A stretch of DNA of 64,000 nucleotides from an uncultured bacterium (GTDB lineage: Bacteria; Verrucomicrobiota; Kiritimatiellia; RFP12; UBA1067). This document shows positions 1 through 12,559 of this stretch, piece after piece. Within the stretch, counting starts at the first letter, position 1, and each line of letters opens with the position of its first letter. The position numbers and the translations under genes were made by a program. The notes beneath the pieces are model-generated. The model saw nothing but the letters and a program-made list of their open reading frames with translations, was not told the DNA's origin and ran no database searches. The DNA lies in contig CACWIW010000016.1 in assembly GCA_902761035.1 (NCBI GenBank), positions 1 through 64,000 of the forward strand, given 5' to 3'.

Positions 1-172
1 AGGCGAATATAGTATCTCAAAAAAACGCCGATTTGTCAAGCGGGGGCGGAATCCACCGTGGCGATTGCCCTGTTCTCACCTATCTGAAATCGCCGTGGCA
101 CGCACCATTGGATTGATTGTCAGGTTTGTGCGTTCGGAAAAATCGCGGCTTGCGCGGCAGGGGCGGGTGTGC

Positions 173-178
173 TAGAAT
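173..178 (+). promoter_or_regulatory. -10 box just before the first gene
   Basis: TAGAAT lies 6 bases before the ATG at 185. A transcript starting about 7 bases after the box would be leaderless. The same geometry recurs at 12545, 36101 and 37634. Confidence 0.45.
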
Positions 179-184
179 GTCCGC

Positions 185-2959
185 ATGAGAAAAATGACAG
201 TTGTGTCCGCCCTTGTGGCGGGAGTGCTCGCCGCGTTCGGCGGCGCGAAGCAGATCGGATACATCGGCGCGAGCAGCGGCAACCAGCCGAACGCGTTGAA
301 GATCGTGGAGGTGGACGCCGAGACGGGCGCAATCGCCGTACGCGGCACGCTGCCCGTGGCGAACGCCACGTACATCGCAGTCAACCGCGCGCGGACGCGT
401 CTCTACACGTCCCTTGCGGACCGTTCCGTGCCGAAAGGGCCGAACGGCGGCGTGGCCGTGTACGCGCTCGACCCGTCCGGCTGCGCGCCCGTGCTCCTCG
501 AAAAACTCGCCACCGGACATCCCGCGCCCTGCCACCTTTCGCTTTCGCCCGACGAGAAGAAGCTCGTCTTCGCCGAGTACGGATGCGGCACGGCGGGCTG
601 GGTGGACCTCAAGGCGGACGGCACGTTCAAGAAGGAGACTCTCGCCGGAATCGTCTCGGAGGATCCCACCGGACCGAACAAGCCGCGCCAGGACCGTCCA
701 CACTGCCACTGCGCGCGCGTGACGCCCGACGGCAAGTACATCTGCATCGTCGACCTCGGCACGGACCGCGTGAAGACCTACTCGGCGGCGACAGGCGCGT
801 TCGTGCGCGACGTGATCACCACACCCGCCGGGGCGGGTCCGCGTCACATCGCGTTCCACCCGAACGGACGCTTCGCCTTCCTCCTCTTCGAACTCGAGAA
901 CTACGTGACGAGCTACCGCTACGCGGACGGACACTTCACGCCGATTCAGCAGCTCAAGCTGACCCCCGAGGACTTCACTGAATTCTCGAAGGCGGCCGCG
1001 ATCAAGCTCTCCGAGGACGCCTCCGAACTCTACTGCTCGAACCGTGGACACGAATCCATCGCCGTGTTCTCCGTCAACGCCGAAACGGGCGCGATCGCGC
1101 GGCGCGGCATCATCAAACTCGACGGTTCCTTCCCCTGGGACTTCGAGGTGCTGCCGGACGGCAAGGTGTTCGCCGTCGGTTTCCAGAAGGACGGCGCGCT
1201 CCGTACCTACCGCTACGACAAGGCCGCCTGCACGCTCACGCCGCTCGCAGCCGTGAAGGACATGGGTTCGGTTTTCTGCACGACGTTCCTTCCCGTTTCC
1301 GGAACGGCCGCATCAATCGCAGACTCCGGCGCCGTCGACCCGCGCGTGCGCACGGTCATGCCGCCAACGCGCATTGTCGCGGCATCGCAAGATCTTCGCG
1401 GCACGGAGAAGCTGTGCGGACCGCGTTTCGGACAGGTCTCCGAGGGCGCATTTGGCGCGGGTTCGGGTCCAGTGCTGAAACCGGGCGAATGGGTTGTACT
1501 CGACTTCGGACGTGAGCTGCATGGTTCGCTCCAGATCGGTTGCGGCGCGAAAAGTGGCAGAGGCGCGCGTGCGCGCGTGCGGTTTGGCGAGTCGGTGGCG
1601 GAGGCGATGAGCGAGCTCGGCGAGCGCGGCGCCTGCAACGACCACGCGATACGCGACAGTGTGATCGACCTCCCGTGGTTCGGCCAGCGGGTAATCGGCG
1701 AGTCGGGATTTCGTTTCGCGCGAATCGACAACGTGGGAAACTGCGGCCTTCAGCTTGAGTACGTGCGTGCCGTGTCGGTCATGCGCCCGATGGAGCGCCT
1801 CGGGTCCTTCCGTTCGTCGGACGAGCGGCTCAACGCCGTGTTCGAGACGGCCGTGCAGACGGTCCATCTCTGTTGCCAGTCGTATCTCTGGGATGGCATC
1901 AAGCGCGACCGCCTCGTGTGGATGGGCGATACGCACCCCGAGACGATGTCCGTCCTCGCCGTGTTCGGCGCGGCGGACGTCCTTCCCGCGTCGCTCGACT
2001 ACATGGCCGCCACGACCCCGCCGAACAAGTGGATGAACGGGATGCCCACGTACACCCTCTGGTGGCTCCGGAACGTCGCGGAATGGTACCGCCACACTGG
2101 CGACGTCAACTACCTGAAGAAACACGCGGCGTACATCTCCGCGACGTTCGACCACGTGCTGACGGGAATGAAGAACGGCGAGTGGACGGCGGGCACGTTC
2201 CTCGACTGGCCCACGCAGCACAACAAGGCGGCCGCAAAAGCCGGAACGCAGGCCCTCGCTCTCGTATGCGCGCGTGAGACGGCATTCATGGCCGACGCGA
2301 TCGGCGACGCGTCCCTCGCCGACAAGGCGCGTTCGCTCGCGGCGAAACTTGAGAAGCTGCGTCCGGAACCGTGCGGCGCGAAAAGCTCCGCCGCACTGCT
2401 CGCGCTCTCCGGCCTGCGCTCGCCCAGGGAGATGTTCGAACAGGAACTGGGCCGCGACGGACACGACAGGGTCTCCACGTTCTACGGCTACTACATGATC
2501 GAGGCGATGAGCGCGGCAGGGGAACAGCAGCGCGCGCTCGACACGGTGCGCGACTACTGGGGCGGCATGCTCGACGTGGGTGCGACGAGTTTCTGGGAGG
2601 ACTTCAACCTCTCCTGGACGAACAACTGCTTCCGCATTGACGAACTGCCCGTCGCGGGCAAGAAGGACATCCACGGCGACTATGGCGACTTCTGCTACAA
2701 GGGCTTCCGCCATTCGCTCTGCCACGGATGGTCGTCAGGCCCGGCCGCGTGGTGCATCAACCGCGTCCTCGGCATCCAGCCGCTTGAACCCGGCTGCACG
2801 ACCGTGCGCGTGAAACCGTCCCTTGGCGACCTCGCCTGGGCCGAAGGCGCGTACCCCACGCCGATGGGACCTGTGCGCGTGCGTGCGGAGAAGAAGACCG
2901 ACGGCACGGTTGAGACGACGATCAACGCGCCGGAAGGTGTGAAAATCGTCCGCGAGTGA
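185..2959 (+). CDS. Lactonase-type beta-propeller fused to a GH78-like (alpha-L-rhamnosidase-type) domain
   Basis: A 924-residue exported two-domain protein. Residues 1-20 form a signal peptide. Residues ~22-375 match the YbhE/6-phosphogluconolactonase seven-bladed propeller (PHCHCARVTPDGKY and GAGPRHIAFHPNGR are typical blade strings). From ~380 it resembles bacterial alpha-L-rhamnosidases with a six-hairpin core; WDGIKRDRLVWMGD at ~569-582 is the family signature around the catalytic acidic residues, and the C-terminal all-beta cap ends near 924. Known propeller members open sugar lactones and GH78 members release rhamnose, so the fusion suggests periplasmic or surface processing of rhamnose- or uronate-containing glycans. 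The ATG at 185 follows a -10 box by 6 bases. A TIM-barrel isomerase gene follows after 4 bases and is probably co-transcribed. The fold assignments are strong; the substrate is unknown. Confidence 0.85.
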   Translation: MRKMTVVSALVAGVLAAFGGAKQIGYIGASSGNQPNALKIVEVDAETGAIAVRGTLPVANATYIAVNRARTRLYTSLADRSVPKGPNGGVAVYALDPSGCAPVLLEKLATGHPAPCHLSLSPDEKKLVFAEYGCGTAGWVDLKADGTFKKETLAGIVSEDPTGPNKPRQDRPHCHCARVTPDGKYICIVDLGTDRVKTYSAATGAFVRDVITTPAGAGPRHIAFHPNGRFAFLLFELENYVTSYRYADGHFTPIQQLKLTPEDFTEFSKAAAIKLSEDASELYCSNRGHESIAVFSVNAETGAIARRGIIKLDGSFPWDFEVLPDGKVFAVGFQKDGALRTYRYDKAACTLTPLAAVKDMGSVFCTTFLPVSGTAASIADSGAVDPRVRTVMPPTRIVAASQDLRGTEKLCGPRFGQVSEGAFGAGSGPVLKPGEWVVLDFGRELHGSLQIGCGAKSGRGARARVRFGESVAEAMSELGERGACNDHAIRDSVIDLPWFGQRVIGESGFRFARIDNVGNCGLQLEYVRAVSVMRPMERLGSFRSSDERLNAVFETAVQTVHLCCQSYLWDGIKRDRLVWMGDTHPETMSVLAVFGAADVLPASLDYMAATTPPNKWMNGMPTYTLWWLRNVAEWYRHTGDVNYLKKHAAYISATFDHVLTGMKNGEWTAGTFLDWPTQHNKAAAKAGTQALALVCARETAFMADAIGDASLADKARSLAAKLEKLRPEPCGAKSSAALLALSGLRSPREMFEQELGRDGHDRVSTFYGYYMIEAMSAAGEQQRALDTVRDYWGGMLDVGATSFWEDFNLSWTNNCFRIDELPVAGKKDIHGDYGDFCYKGFRHSLCHGWSSGPAAWCINRVLGIQPLEPGCTTVRVKPSLGDLAWAEGAYPTPMGPVRVRAEKKTDGTVETTINAPEGVKIVRE

Positions 2960-2963
2960 CGCC

Positions 2964-3899
2964 ATGCGCATTGCCCTTTCGACAAACTGGAACAACGTAC
3001 GTCTCGACGACGGCGCGGCCATCGCCGACGAGGCGATCGCGCTTGGTTTTGACGCGCTGGAGCTTGGCTTCCGCACGATGCCTGAGCAACTGCCCGGCTT
3101 CAAGAGCCGACTCGACCAGATTCCCGTCGACTCTGTGCATGCCTACTGTCCCGTGCCCATCGGCGCGCCGAGCGGACACCCCGAGCTCCACCAGCTCGCT
3201 CACCACGACGAGGAGGAACGCGCGCTCGCGCGCCTGCTCCTGAAGAAGACGATCGAATGCGCCGTCGACCTCGGTGCGAAAGTGGTCGTGACGCACGCCG
3301 GCTACGCCGAGCTGGACGGTCTTTTCGTGAATCTCGATTCGTCCGTACTGCGCCGCCTCTCGAAAGGCATTGACGGCAAACAAGACGTGACGCGTCCTGC
3401 CTACGTCAAGCACCTTGCCAAGGCGCATGTGCGCCGCAAGAAACGCGGACGCAAACTGCTGGAAGTCTTCCGCCGCGAACTCGACGCGGTGATACCCGAA
3501 CTCGAAAAGGCGCATCTTACGCTCGCGCTTGAGAACCTACCGAGCCTCGAGGGATTCCCGAACGCGGAGGAAGCCGAGACGCTGATGAAGGATCTCGCGG
3601 GCGCACCTGTGCGCCTCTGGTTCGACACGGGCCACGCACGCGTGCGCGCCAGTTACAAGTGGGACGCCCCGGAAACGGACATCGCCAACCGTTTTGCGCC
3701 GCATGTCTGCGGCATGCACTTGAACGATGTCATGGACTTCCACGACGACCACCGCCAGCCCGGCTGGGGCAACGTCGATTTCGCCGCGCTCAAGCCACTC
3801 GCCCAGCGCGACATCCTGCGCGTGTTCGAGCCGCACGAGCCCGTGACCTTCGATGAATTGAAGACGAGCCTCGCCCTGATTCGGAAAATATGGTCGTAA
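2964..3899 (+). CDS. Xylose-isomerase-like TIM barrel protein (sugar phosphate isomerase/epimerase family)
   Basis: A 311-residue cytoplasmic protein of the AP-endonuclease-2/xylose-isomerase-like fold. It begins MRIALSTNWNN. Metal-site candidates are the Glu of LALENLP (~190), the Asp/His of WFDTGHARV (~220), His of GMHLND (~250) and the terminal RVFEPHEP (~290), which is the usual E-D-H-E order on the barrel. Family members epimerise or isomerise keto-sugars; the exact reaction cannot be read from sequence. It starts 4 bases after the propeller/rhamnosidase gene, so the two are likely one operon feeding released sugars into metabolism. The length is slightly above the usual 270-290 residues because of an inserted basic helix at ~150-165. 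Confidence 0.8.
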   Translation: MRIALSTNWNNVRLDDGAAIADEAIALGFDALELGFRTMPEQLPGFKSRLDQIPVDSVHAYCPVPIGAPSGHPELHQLAHHDEEERALARLLLKKTIECAVDLGAKVVVTHAGYAELDGLFVNLDSSVLRRLSKGIDGKQDVTRPAYVKHLAKAHVRRKKRGRKLLEVFRRELDAVIPELEKAHLTLALENLPSLEGFPNAEEAETLMKDLAGAPVRLWFDTGHARVRASYKWDAPETDIANRFAPHVCGMHLNDVMDFHDDHRQPGWGNVDFAALKPLAQRDILRVFEPHEPVTFDELKTSLALIRKIWS

Positions 3900-3918
3900 A
3901 TTGCGTCACTGTCCCATC

Positions 3919-3948
3919 TGGCACAGCGAGTGTGCCACAGTGGCACAC
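3919..3948. promoter_or_regulatory. Palindromic operator-like cluster upstream of dnaK
   Basis: TGGCACA (3919-3925), five bases, TGTGCCA (3931-3937), three bases, TGGCACA (3941-3947): two overlapping inverted repeats. The inner one, GTGTGCCA-CAG-TGGCACAC at 3930-3948, is perfect. It sits ~120-150 bp upstream of the predicted sigma-54 start site, the usual place for an enhancer-binding protein. It could instead be a weak terminator hairpin for the preceding gene, but no T-run follows. Confidence 0.5.
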
Positions 3949-4043
3949 GGACACAGTGTGTGACACGCCGTTGAAAACATAGAATTGCCAATTCGCGGAA
4001 CTTTCACGCCATTTTTTACTTATAGTCATTTTGTTTGACCGCT

Positions 4044-4059
4044 TGGCACGCATTTTGCT
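4044..4059 (+). promoter_or_regulatory. Sigma-54 (-24/-12) promoter of dnaK
   Basis: TTGGCACGCATTTTGCT (4043-4059) matches the sigma-54 consensus at every strongly conserved position, with GG at 4045-4046 and GC at 4057-4058, exactly 12 bases apart. The predicted start is near 4070, 38 bases before the dnaK ATG. No convincing sigma-70 promoter or CIRCE element is visible here. Confidence 0.75.
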
Positions 4060-4107
4060 TACTCTCAGCTGCCCACATGGAAAGAAAGTGGGCAAGGAGA
4101 AAACATT

Positions 4108-6027
<1,920 letters not shown>

Positions 6028-6073
6028 TTTGGTTGCAATCGCAAACAATAGAACCCGAAAGGAAAAACAAAAA

Positions 6074-6361
6074 ATGAAAATCAGACCCCTCGGCGATCGC
6101 GTTCTCGTTGAACCGGTCGAAGAAAAGGAACAGACGGTCGGCGGCATCATTATCCCCGACGCAGCCAAGGAGAAGCCGATTAAGGGCAAGGTGCTCGCCA
6201 TCGGCAAGAAGGTGGACAAGGAGAACAAGGAAATCCCGTTCAACGTGAAGGTCGGCGACGAGGTTCTGCTGCCGAAGTACGGCGGCACGGAAGTGAAGCT
6301 GGACGACAAGAAGCTCCAGCTCATCCGCGAGGAAGACCTCCTCGGCGTGTTGGAGAAATAA
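6074..6361 (+). CDS. groES: Co-chaperonin GroES
   Basis: A 95-residue Hsp10 beginning [17 protein letters not shown], with the mobile-loop region [13 protein letters not shown] at ~22-35 and the dome/base strands ([17 protein letters not shown]). It caps the GroEL folding chamber. The start at 6074 is chosen because it gives the canonical GroES N-terminus and follows GAAAGGAAA. It lies between dnaK and groEL in the same direction, so a dnaK-groES-groEL unit is likely. A perfect 9-bp hairpin separates it from groEL. Confidence 0.97.
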   Translation: MKIRPLGDRVLVEPVEEKEQTVGGIIIPDAAKEKPIKGKVLAIGKKVDKENKEIPFNVKVGDEVLLPKYGGTEVKLDDKKLQLIREEDLLGVLEK

Positions 6362-6368
6362 CAACGAC

Positions 6369-6390
6369 CGGGGGAGACCCGTCTCCCCCG
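6369..6390 (+). terminator. Hairpin between groES and groEL
   Basis: CGGGGGAGA, a 4-base loop, TCTCCCCCG form a perfect 9-bp stem. It is not followed by a T-run, so it may be an attenuator or mRNA-stability element rather than a full terminator. Confidence 0.5.
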
Positions 6391-6416
6391 AACCCCCTCA
6401 ATAAGGAATTATCATC

Positions 6417-8819
<2,403 letters not shown>

Positions 8820-8847
8820 TGTAATTTTACAAAACAAAATTTCCCAA

Positions 8848-8876
8848 TTGACCTCCCGGCGGGGATTTGATATACT
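8848..8876 (+). promoter_or_regulatory. Sigma-70 promoter of the tRNA-Val gene
   Basis: TTGACC (8848-8853), a 17-base spacer and TATACT (8871-8876) give a near-consensus promoter 14 bases before the tRNA. Confidence 0.8.
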
Positions 8877-8890
8877 ACACGCCGTTTTCC

Positions 8891-8967
8891 GGGCTATTAG
8901 CTCAGTTGGTTAGAGCGCTTCCTTGACATGGAAGAGGTCAGTAGTTCGAATCTACTATAGCCCACCA
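8891..8967 (+). tRNA. tRNA-Val (anticodon GAC)
   Basis: A cloverleaf with acceptor arms GGGCTAT and ATAGCCC, D-arm AGCTCAGTTGGTTAGAGC, anticodon loop TTGACAT with GAC at 8935-8937, T-loop GTTCGAATC, and an encoded CCA end. GAC reads the valine codons GUC/GUU. Confidence 0.97.
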
Positions 8968-9035
8968 GTCCCCCACTCTGCAATCGCAAACCGTGCCGAT
9001 TGCAATGTGCCTTCTACAGGCAAAGGAGAAGTCGA

Positions 9036-10745
9036 ATGAAGTTTGCAACACGAACCGAGAAGGCAAGAGGGTCTTTTCATGCAGCCGTTCTTCTTGCTAC
9101 AGCATGTGTGGCGTCTGGTGTGGATGCAGCCATCACACACGACTGCGATATCGTGATTTACGGTAGTACCCCAGCCGCGCTTTCGGCGGCGGTTCAGGCG
9201 AAGCGCATGGGACGGAGCGCCGTAGTCGTGTCGCCGGAGACGCGTATCGGCGGACTCACCACTGGCGGGCTTGGCGCTACGGACATCGGCAACAAGGCCG
9301 CGTTTGGTGGACTTGCACTCCAGTTCTACAAGGACGTGGCCACGTACTACGGGAATCCCGACCACCTGGTCGTCCAGTTCCCGAACGAGAAAAGGCGCAA
9401 GGCCACGTCGGCCGGCATACTCAAGGGCGAGTCGAAGTGGACGTTTGAGCCGTCCGTGGCGCTTACCATCCTGGAAGGCTGGGAGAAGCGTGACGGACTA
9501 GATATCCGCCGCAACGAGTGGCTTGACCGTGAGAAGGGCGTTGAGAAGGAAGGCGGACGCATCGTCTCCATCAAGACTCTTTCTGGTAATGTCTATCGCG
9601 GCAAGGTATTCATTGATACGACGTACGAAGGCGACCTCATGGCGGCGGCCGGCGTTTCGTACCATGTCGGACGCGAGGCGAACTCGGTTTACGGTGAGAC
9701 GCTGAACGGCAATGAACCGATGTACGCGAAATACCACCAGCTCCACAAGGGAATTGATCCTTACGTCGTGCCCGGCGATCCGAATAGCGGACTTCTCTCC
9801 TGCGTCGAACCGTACGATCCGAACTTCAAGCCCGGCGACGGAGACAAGCGCGTGCAGGCGTACTGCTTCCGCATGTGCCTCACCGACAACCCTGCGAACC
9901 GCATCCCGTTCAAGAAGCCCGCAAGGTACGACGAGAAGGACTACGAACTCATGTTCCGCCACTTGGCGCTCGGTCCGCTCGACCGCCACGGGATGCCGTG
10001 GATTAACTCTAAGATGCCAAACTGCAAGACGGACACCAACAACCGCACCGGTTTCTCAACGGACTTCATCGGACAGAACTGGAACTGGCCGGAGGCGTCC
10101 TACGCGGAGCGCGAGAAGATTCTTGCCGCCCACCTCAAATACCAACAGGGCCTAATGTGGACGCTCGCGAACCATCCGCGCGTCCCGGAGAAGATTCGCA
10201 ACGAGGTGTCGCGTTGGGGCACATGCAAGGACGAGTTCAAGGATGGTTTCGGCGACGGTTGGCAGAAACAGCTCTATGTGCGCGAAGCGCGCCGCATGGT
10301 CGGCGAATACATGATGACAGAGGCGAACTGTCGGGGTAAGGTCGTTGCCAAGCGTCCCATCGCGATGGGTGCCTATACCATGGATTCGCACCATGTGCGC
10401 CGTTACGTGACGGCAGAGGGTTATGTGCGCAACGAGGGCGACGTGGAGGTGGGCACGGACGACAAGGGCCGTCGCTTTCCGCCTTACCCGATCGACTACG
10501 GAGCAATCGTGCCGAAGCGTGCGGAGTGCGCAAACCTCTATGTGCCTGTGTGCCTCTCGGCGTCGCACATCGCGTTCGGGTCGATCCGCATGGAGCCAGT
10601 GTTCTTCGCGCTAGGTCAGGCGGCGGGCACTGCGGCGTCCATCGCCGTGGCGGACGGCGTGTCCGTCCAGGACGTGCCGTATGCGTCGCTTTCCGCAAGG
10701 CTGCGCGCCGACGGTCAGGTGCTGGAATTCGTCGGCACGCGATGA
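9036..10745 (+). CDS. Secreted FAD-dependent oxidoreductase (FAD_oxidored family)
   Basis: A 569-residue protein with a signal peptide (residues ~1-31, cleavage near GVDAA) followed by the dinucleotide-binding fold CDIVIYGSTPAALSAAVQAKRMG, an atypical glycine motif where GxGxxG is GSTPAA, as is common in this PVC/Bacteroidetes-rich family. IGGLTTGGLGATD supports FAD binding, and HIAFGSIRMEPVFFALGQAAG near the C-terminus is the closing FAD motif. Relatives are annotated as putative xanthan-lyase or glycoside-modifying flavoproteins of unproven chemistry. ATG 9036 is chosen over upstream starts because AAGGAGAA lies 6 bases ahead and a signal peptide follows at once. It stands alone between the tRNA and a converging operon. 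Confidence 0.85.
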   Translation: MKFATRTEKARGSFHAAVLLATACVASGVDAAITHDCDIVIYGSTPAALSAAVQAKRMGRSAVVVSPETRIGGLTTGGLGATDIGNKAAFGGLALQFYKDVATYYGNPDHLVVQFPNEKRRKATSAGILKGESKWTFEPSVALTILEGWEKRDGLDIRRNEWLDREKGVEKEGGRIVSIKTLSGNVYRGKVFIDTTYEGDLMAAAGVSYHVGREANSVYGETLNGNEPMYAKYHQLHKGIDPYVVPGDPNSGLLSCVEPYDPNFKPGDGDKRVQAYCFRMCLTDNPANRIPFKKPARYDEKDYELMFRHLALGPLDRHGMPWINSKMPNCKTDTNNRTGFSTDFIGQNWNWPEASYAEREKILAAHLKYQQGLMWTLANHPRVPEKIRNEVSRWGTCKDEFKDGFGDGWQKQLYVREARRMVGEYMMTEANCRGKVVAKRPIAMGAYTMDSHHVRRYVTAEGYVRNEGDVEVGTDDKGRRFPPYPIDYGAIVPKRAECANLYVPVCLSASHIAFGSIRMEPVFFALGQAAGTAASIAVADGVSVQDVPYASLSARLRADGQVLEFVGTR

Positions 10746-10758
10746 ATGGCTAAATGCC

Positions 10759-11568
10759 TTAGCGGTGCCGGCCACCACCGCCGGGGCCACGGCCCCAGCC
10801 TCTGCCGTGTCCGCCGCCAGTGGCTTCGTAGACTGCCTTGATCGCGGTTACGACCTCATGCGCCTGTTGACCGCGTAGACCGAGCGAATTGGCCGTTTGG
10901 GTGAGCAATGTATCGCGTTCGGTACGCTGCAGGTCGTGGAGCTTGTGCCCGATTTCACGCATCTCCTTGAACGCGGCCTCGCGCTGCGCATCCGTCACGT
11001 CGGTGTTGTTGGGGTTCATCAACTCGTGTAGCTCTTCCTGCCGGACGAGGAGGTCCTGATAGGTCTCGTGAACCCGCCGTTGTTCCTTTGTCATGTGCGT
11101 GGTATCCGCACTGGCGAGGATGTCGAACTGGTTCTGGAGGCGTTCCTGCCTGTGCGTGCGCCAACGGGCCATGTTGTTCGTCATCTGCGTGTAGCGTTGC
11201 GGGTCCCGCTCTCGCATCTCCTCGAAACGCGCGCGCATCTCGGCAGCTGTGGGAGGGTGTCCGAACGGACGGAATCCCTCGACGCGGTTGGTGGACGTGC
11301 CTCCAACAGGCTCTGCGGTTTCGGTCCGTTCGGCGAGCTGGCGTTCGAGGTCCTTGATCCGCGCGCGAAGGCGGTTGAGGTCGGCGTCATGTTCGCGGGA
11401 AGATTGCACGCGGGTGCGGTGGGTACGCTTTTCGGTGGTTTTCGCCTCTTCTTTCGCATTTTCCTCTGCCGGTTCGGCGGCGTTCGAGAACAGGGGCGGG
11501 ACGAAGTAGCCAAGCGCGGCTCCTACGAGGAGGGCGGCGAGGGCGATGACCGTGGATTGTGCTTTCAT
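10759..11568 (-). CDS. Membrane-anchored coiled-coil protein, paralogue of the protein at 32224
   Basis: A 269-residue protein of unknown function: one N-terminal membrane segment (residues ~5-28), a short acidic/basic linker, a coiled coil at ~60-85 (LNRLRARIKDLERQLAER), then a helical periplasmic-type domain with ILASADTTHMTKEQRRVHETYQDLL and a Gly/His/Arg-rich tail (GGGHGRGWGRGPGGGGRHR). The helical part recalls the CpxP/heavy-metal-sensor (Spy-like, LTxxQ) layout but lacks a clear LTxxQ. A second copy of the architecture is at 32224-33051 (FLASVNTDGMSDDERKNHE). Its ATG overlaps the stop of the upstream acyltransferase gene by 4 bases, implying translational coupling. Confidence 0.7.
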   Translation of the reverse strand: MKAQSTVIALAALLVGAALGYFVPPLFSNAAEPAEENAKEEAKTTEKRTHRTRVQSSREHDADLNRLRARIKDLERQLAERTETAEPVGGTSTNRVEGFRPFGHPPTAAEMRARFEEMRERDPQRYTQMTNNMARWRTHRQERLQNQFDILASADTTHMTKEQRRVHETYQDLLVRQEELHELMNPNNTDVTDAQREAAFKEMREIGHKLHDLQRTERDTLLTQTANSLGLRGQQAHEVVTAIKAVYEATGGGHGRGWGRGPGGGGRHR

Positions 11569-12497
11569 GCTGTGTGCCTCTTTTTCTTGTGTTTTTTGGG
11601 TGGCTGGAGTATCCAGCGACTGTTGTACCAAAACCACTGTTCGGGCGTCTTGCGCACGCCTTCGTCGATGAGCGACATCGCCTCGCGCATGAGGCGACGG
11701 GCCTCTTCCTTACGGTCGGGGGCATCCGGGTTCGGGCGGAGCGTGGCGAGGTGGTCGAAGGTGTGGAGGCCGTTCTCGCGGCGCATGATTGCCACCACCA
11801 CGGGCGCGCCCGTGGCGACGGCGAGCATCGCGCCGCCGTGGGAGACGTTCGCAGTGCCGTTGAGGAAGGGGACTTCCGTATCGGGGAAGGGCACGCGCAG
11901 GTCCGGGAGAATCGCGAAGGCGTGCCCGGCGGCGATGCGCGAGCGTATGTCCTGCAGCACGGTGGCGGAGCCGCGCGTGAGCACCTCGACGGAGCCGTAC
12001 TGTCGGTGCATCCAAGCCTCCACGTAGGGGTTGCGCTGGCTCGCGGCGATGGCGAAGAGCGGGATGTCGTAGCGCGCCATGGCCCAGGCGGCCATGTACC
12101 AGTTGCCGCAGTGCGGTACGAAGATGACGGCGCCGTGTCCTTCGTCCACGATTGCGCGCAGGCGGTCCGCGTACAGCTGCACGTCCTTCACGTGCTTCGA
12201 TATCCACTTCTTGTCGAGACGCGGCGCGCGGATCATCTCCACGGCGCTCTGCAGCACGTTCGCGAGGGAGTCGACGGCGATGCGGCGGCATTCGGCGGCG
12301 TCCTTCTCCGGGAACACGGACTGGATGCGCTCAAGCGTGCGGCTCCGGTGGAAGCCGCACGCGAAGGCGAAGCGCGCGAACCCGCGCGCGAACGCGCAGG
12401 CGATGCGGTAGGGCACGGCGTTCACCACCGCGCACGCGCTCCGCAGTGCCGCGTACTCGCACCAACAGGCGAATTTGGACTTCCTTTTCCGGGACAT
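11565..12497 (-). CDS. LpxL/HtrB-family lysophospholipid (lipid A) acyltransferase-like protein
   Basis: A 310-residue inner-membrane acyltransferase of the LpxL/LpxM family, which transfer acyl chains to lipid A in Gram-negative envelopes. The conserved block VPHCGNWYMAAWAM (~125) corresponds to the family HxGNWE; here the acidic catalytic residue five positions after His is Tyr, so activity may be altered. Other family strings are PDLRVPFPDTEVPFLNG, SHGGAMLAVATGAPVV and TPEQWFWYNSRW near the C-terminus. ATG 12497 is preferred over a TTG at 12506 because the minus-strand -10 box at 12513-12508 would start the RNA near 12501, leaving a leader of only a few bases. It forms an operon with the coiled-coil gene at 10759. 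Confidence 0.85.
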   Translation of the reverse strand: MSRKRKSKFACWCEYAALRSACAVVNAVPYRIACAFARGFARFAFACGFHRSRTLERIQSVFPEKDAAECRRIAVDSLANVLQSAVEMIRAPRLDKKWISKHVKDVQLYADRLRAIVDEGHGAVIFVPHCGNWYMAAWAMARYDIPLFAIAASQRNPYVEAWMHRQYGSVEVLTRGSATVLQDIRSRIAAGHAFAILPDLRVPFPDTEVPFLNGTANVSHGGAMLAVATGAPVVVAIMRRENGLHTFDHLATLRPNPDAPDRKEEARRLMREAMSLIDEGVRKTPEQWFWYNSRWILQPPKKHKKKRHTA

Positions 12498-12505
12498 GGA
12501 AGCCA

Positions 12506-12551
12506 ATATTATACCATATCGCGCGCGCCGCGCGGGAAATATGGTATAATA
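12506..12551. promoter_or_regulatory. Symmetrical divergent promoter between the acyltransferase and glutamine synthetase genes
   Basis: A TATGGTATAAT-type box occurs on each strand (minus: 12517-12508; plus: 12541-12550). The two form a perfect 15-base inverted repeat, separated by a GC-rich core (GCGCGCGCCGCGCGG). Each lies within ~15 bases of its start codon. The symmetry could also be an operator. Confidence 0.7.
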
Positions 12552-12559
12552 TTCGCTCC

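Noticed and set aside
96-112. TGGCACGCACCATTGG as a sigma-54 promoter
   Set aside because: The downstream GC is missing at the required 12-base distance.
1313-2725. Long minus-strand open frame opposite the rhamnosidase-type domain
   Set aside because: It is a GC-rich shadow: no recognisable motif, Arg/His-rich, and it opposes a clearly coding frame.
3930-3948. CIRCE/HrcA operator before dnaK
   Set aside because: The palindrome sequence and 3-base spacer differ from TTAGCACTC-N9-GAGTGCTAA.
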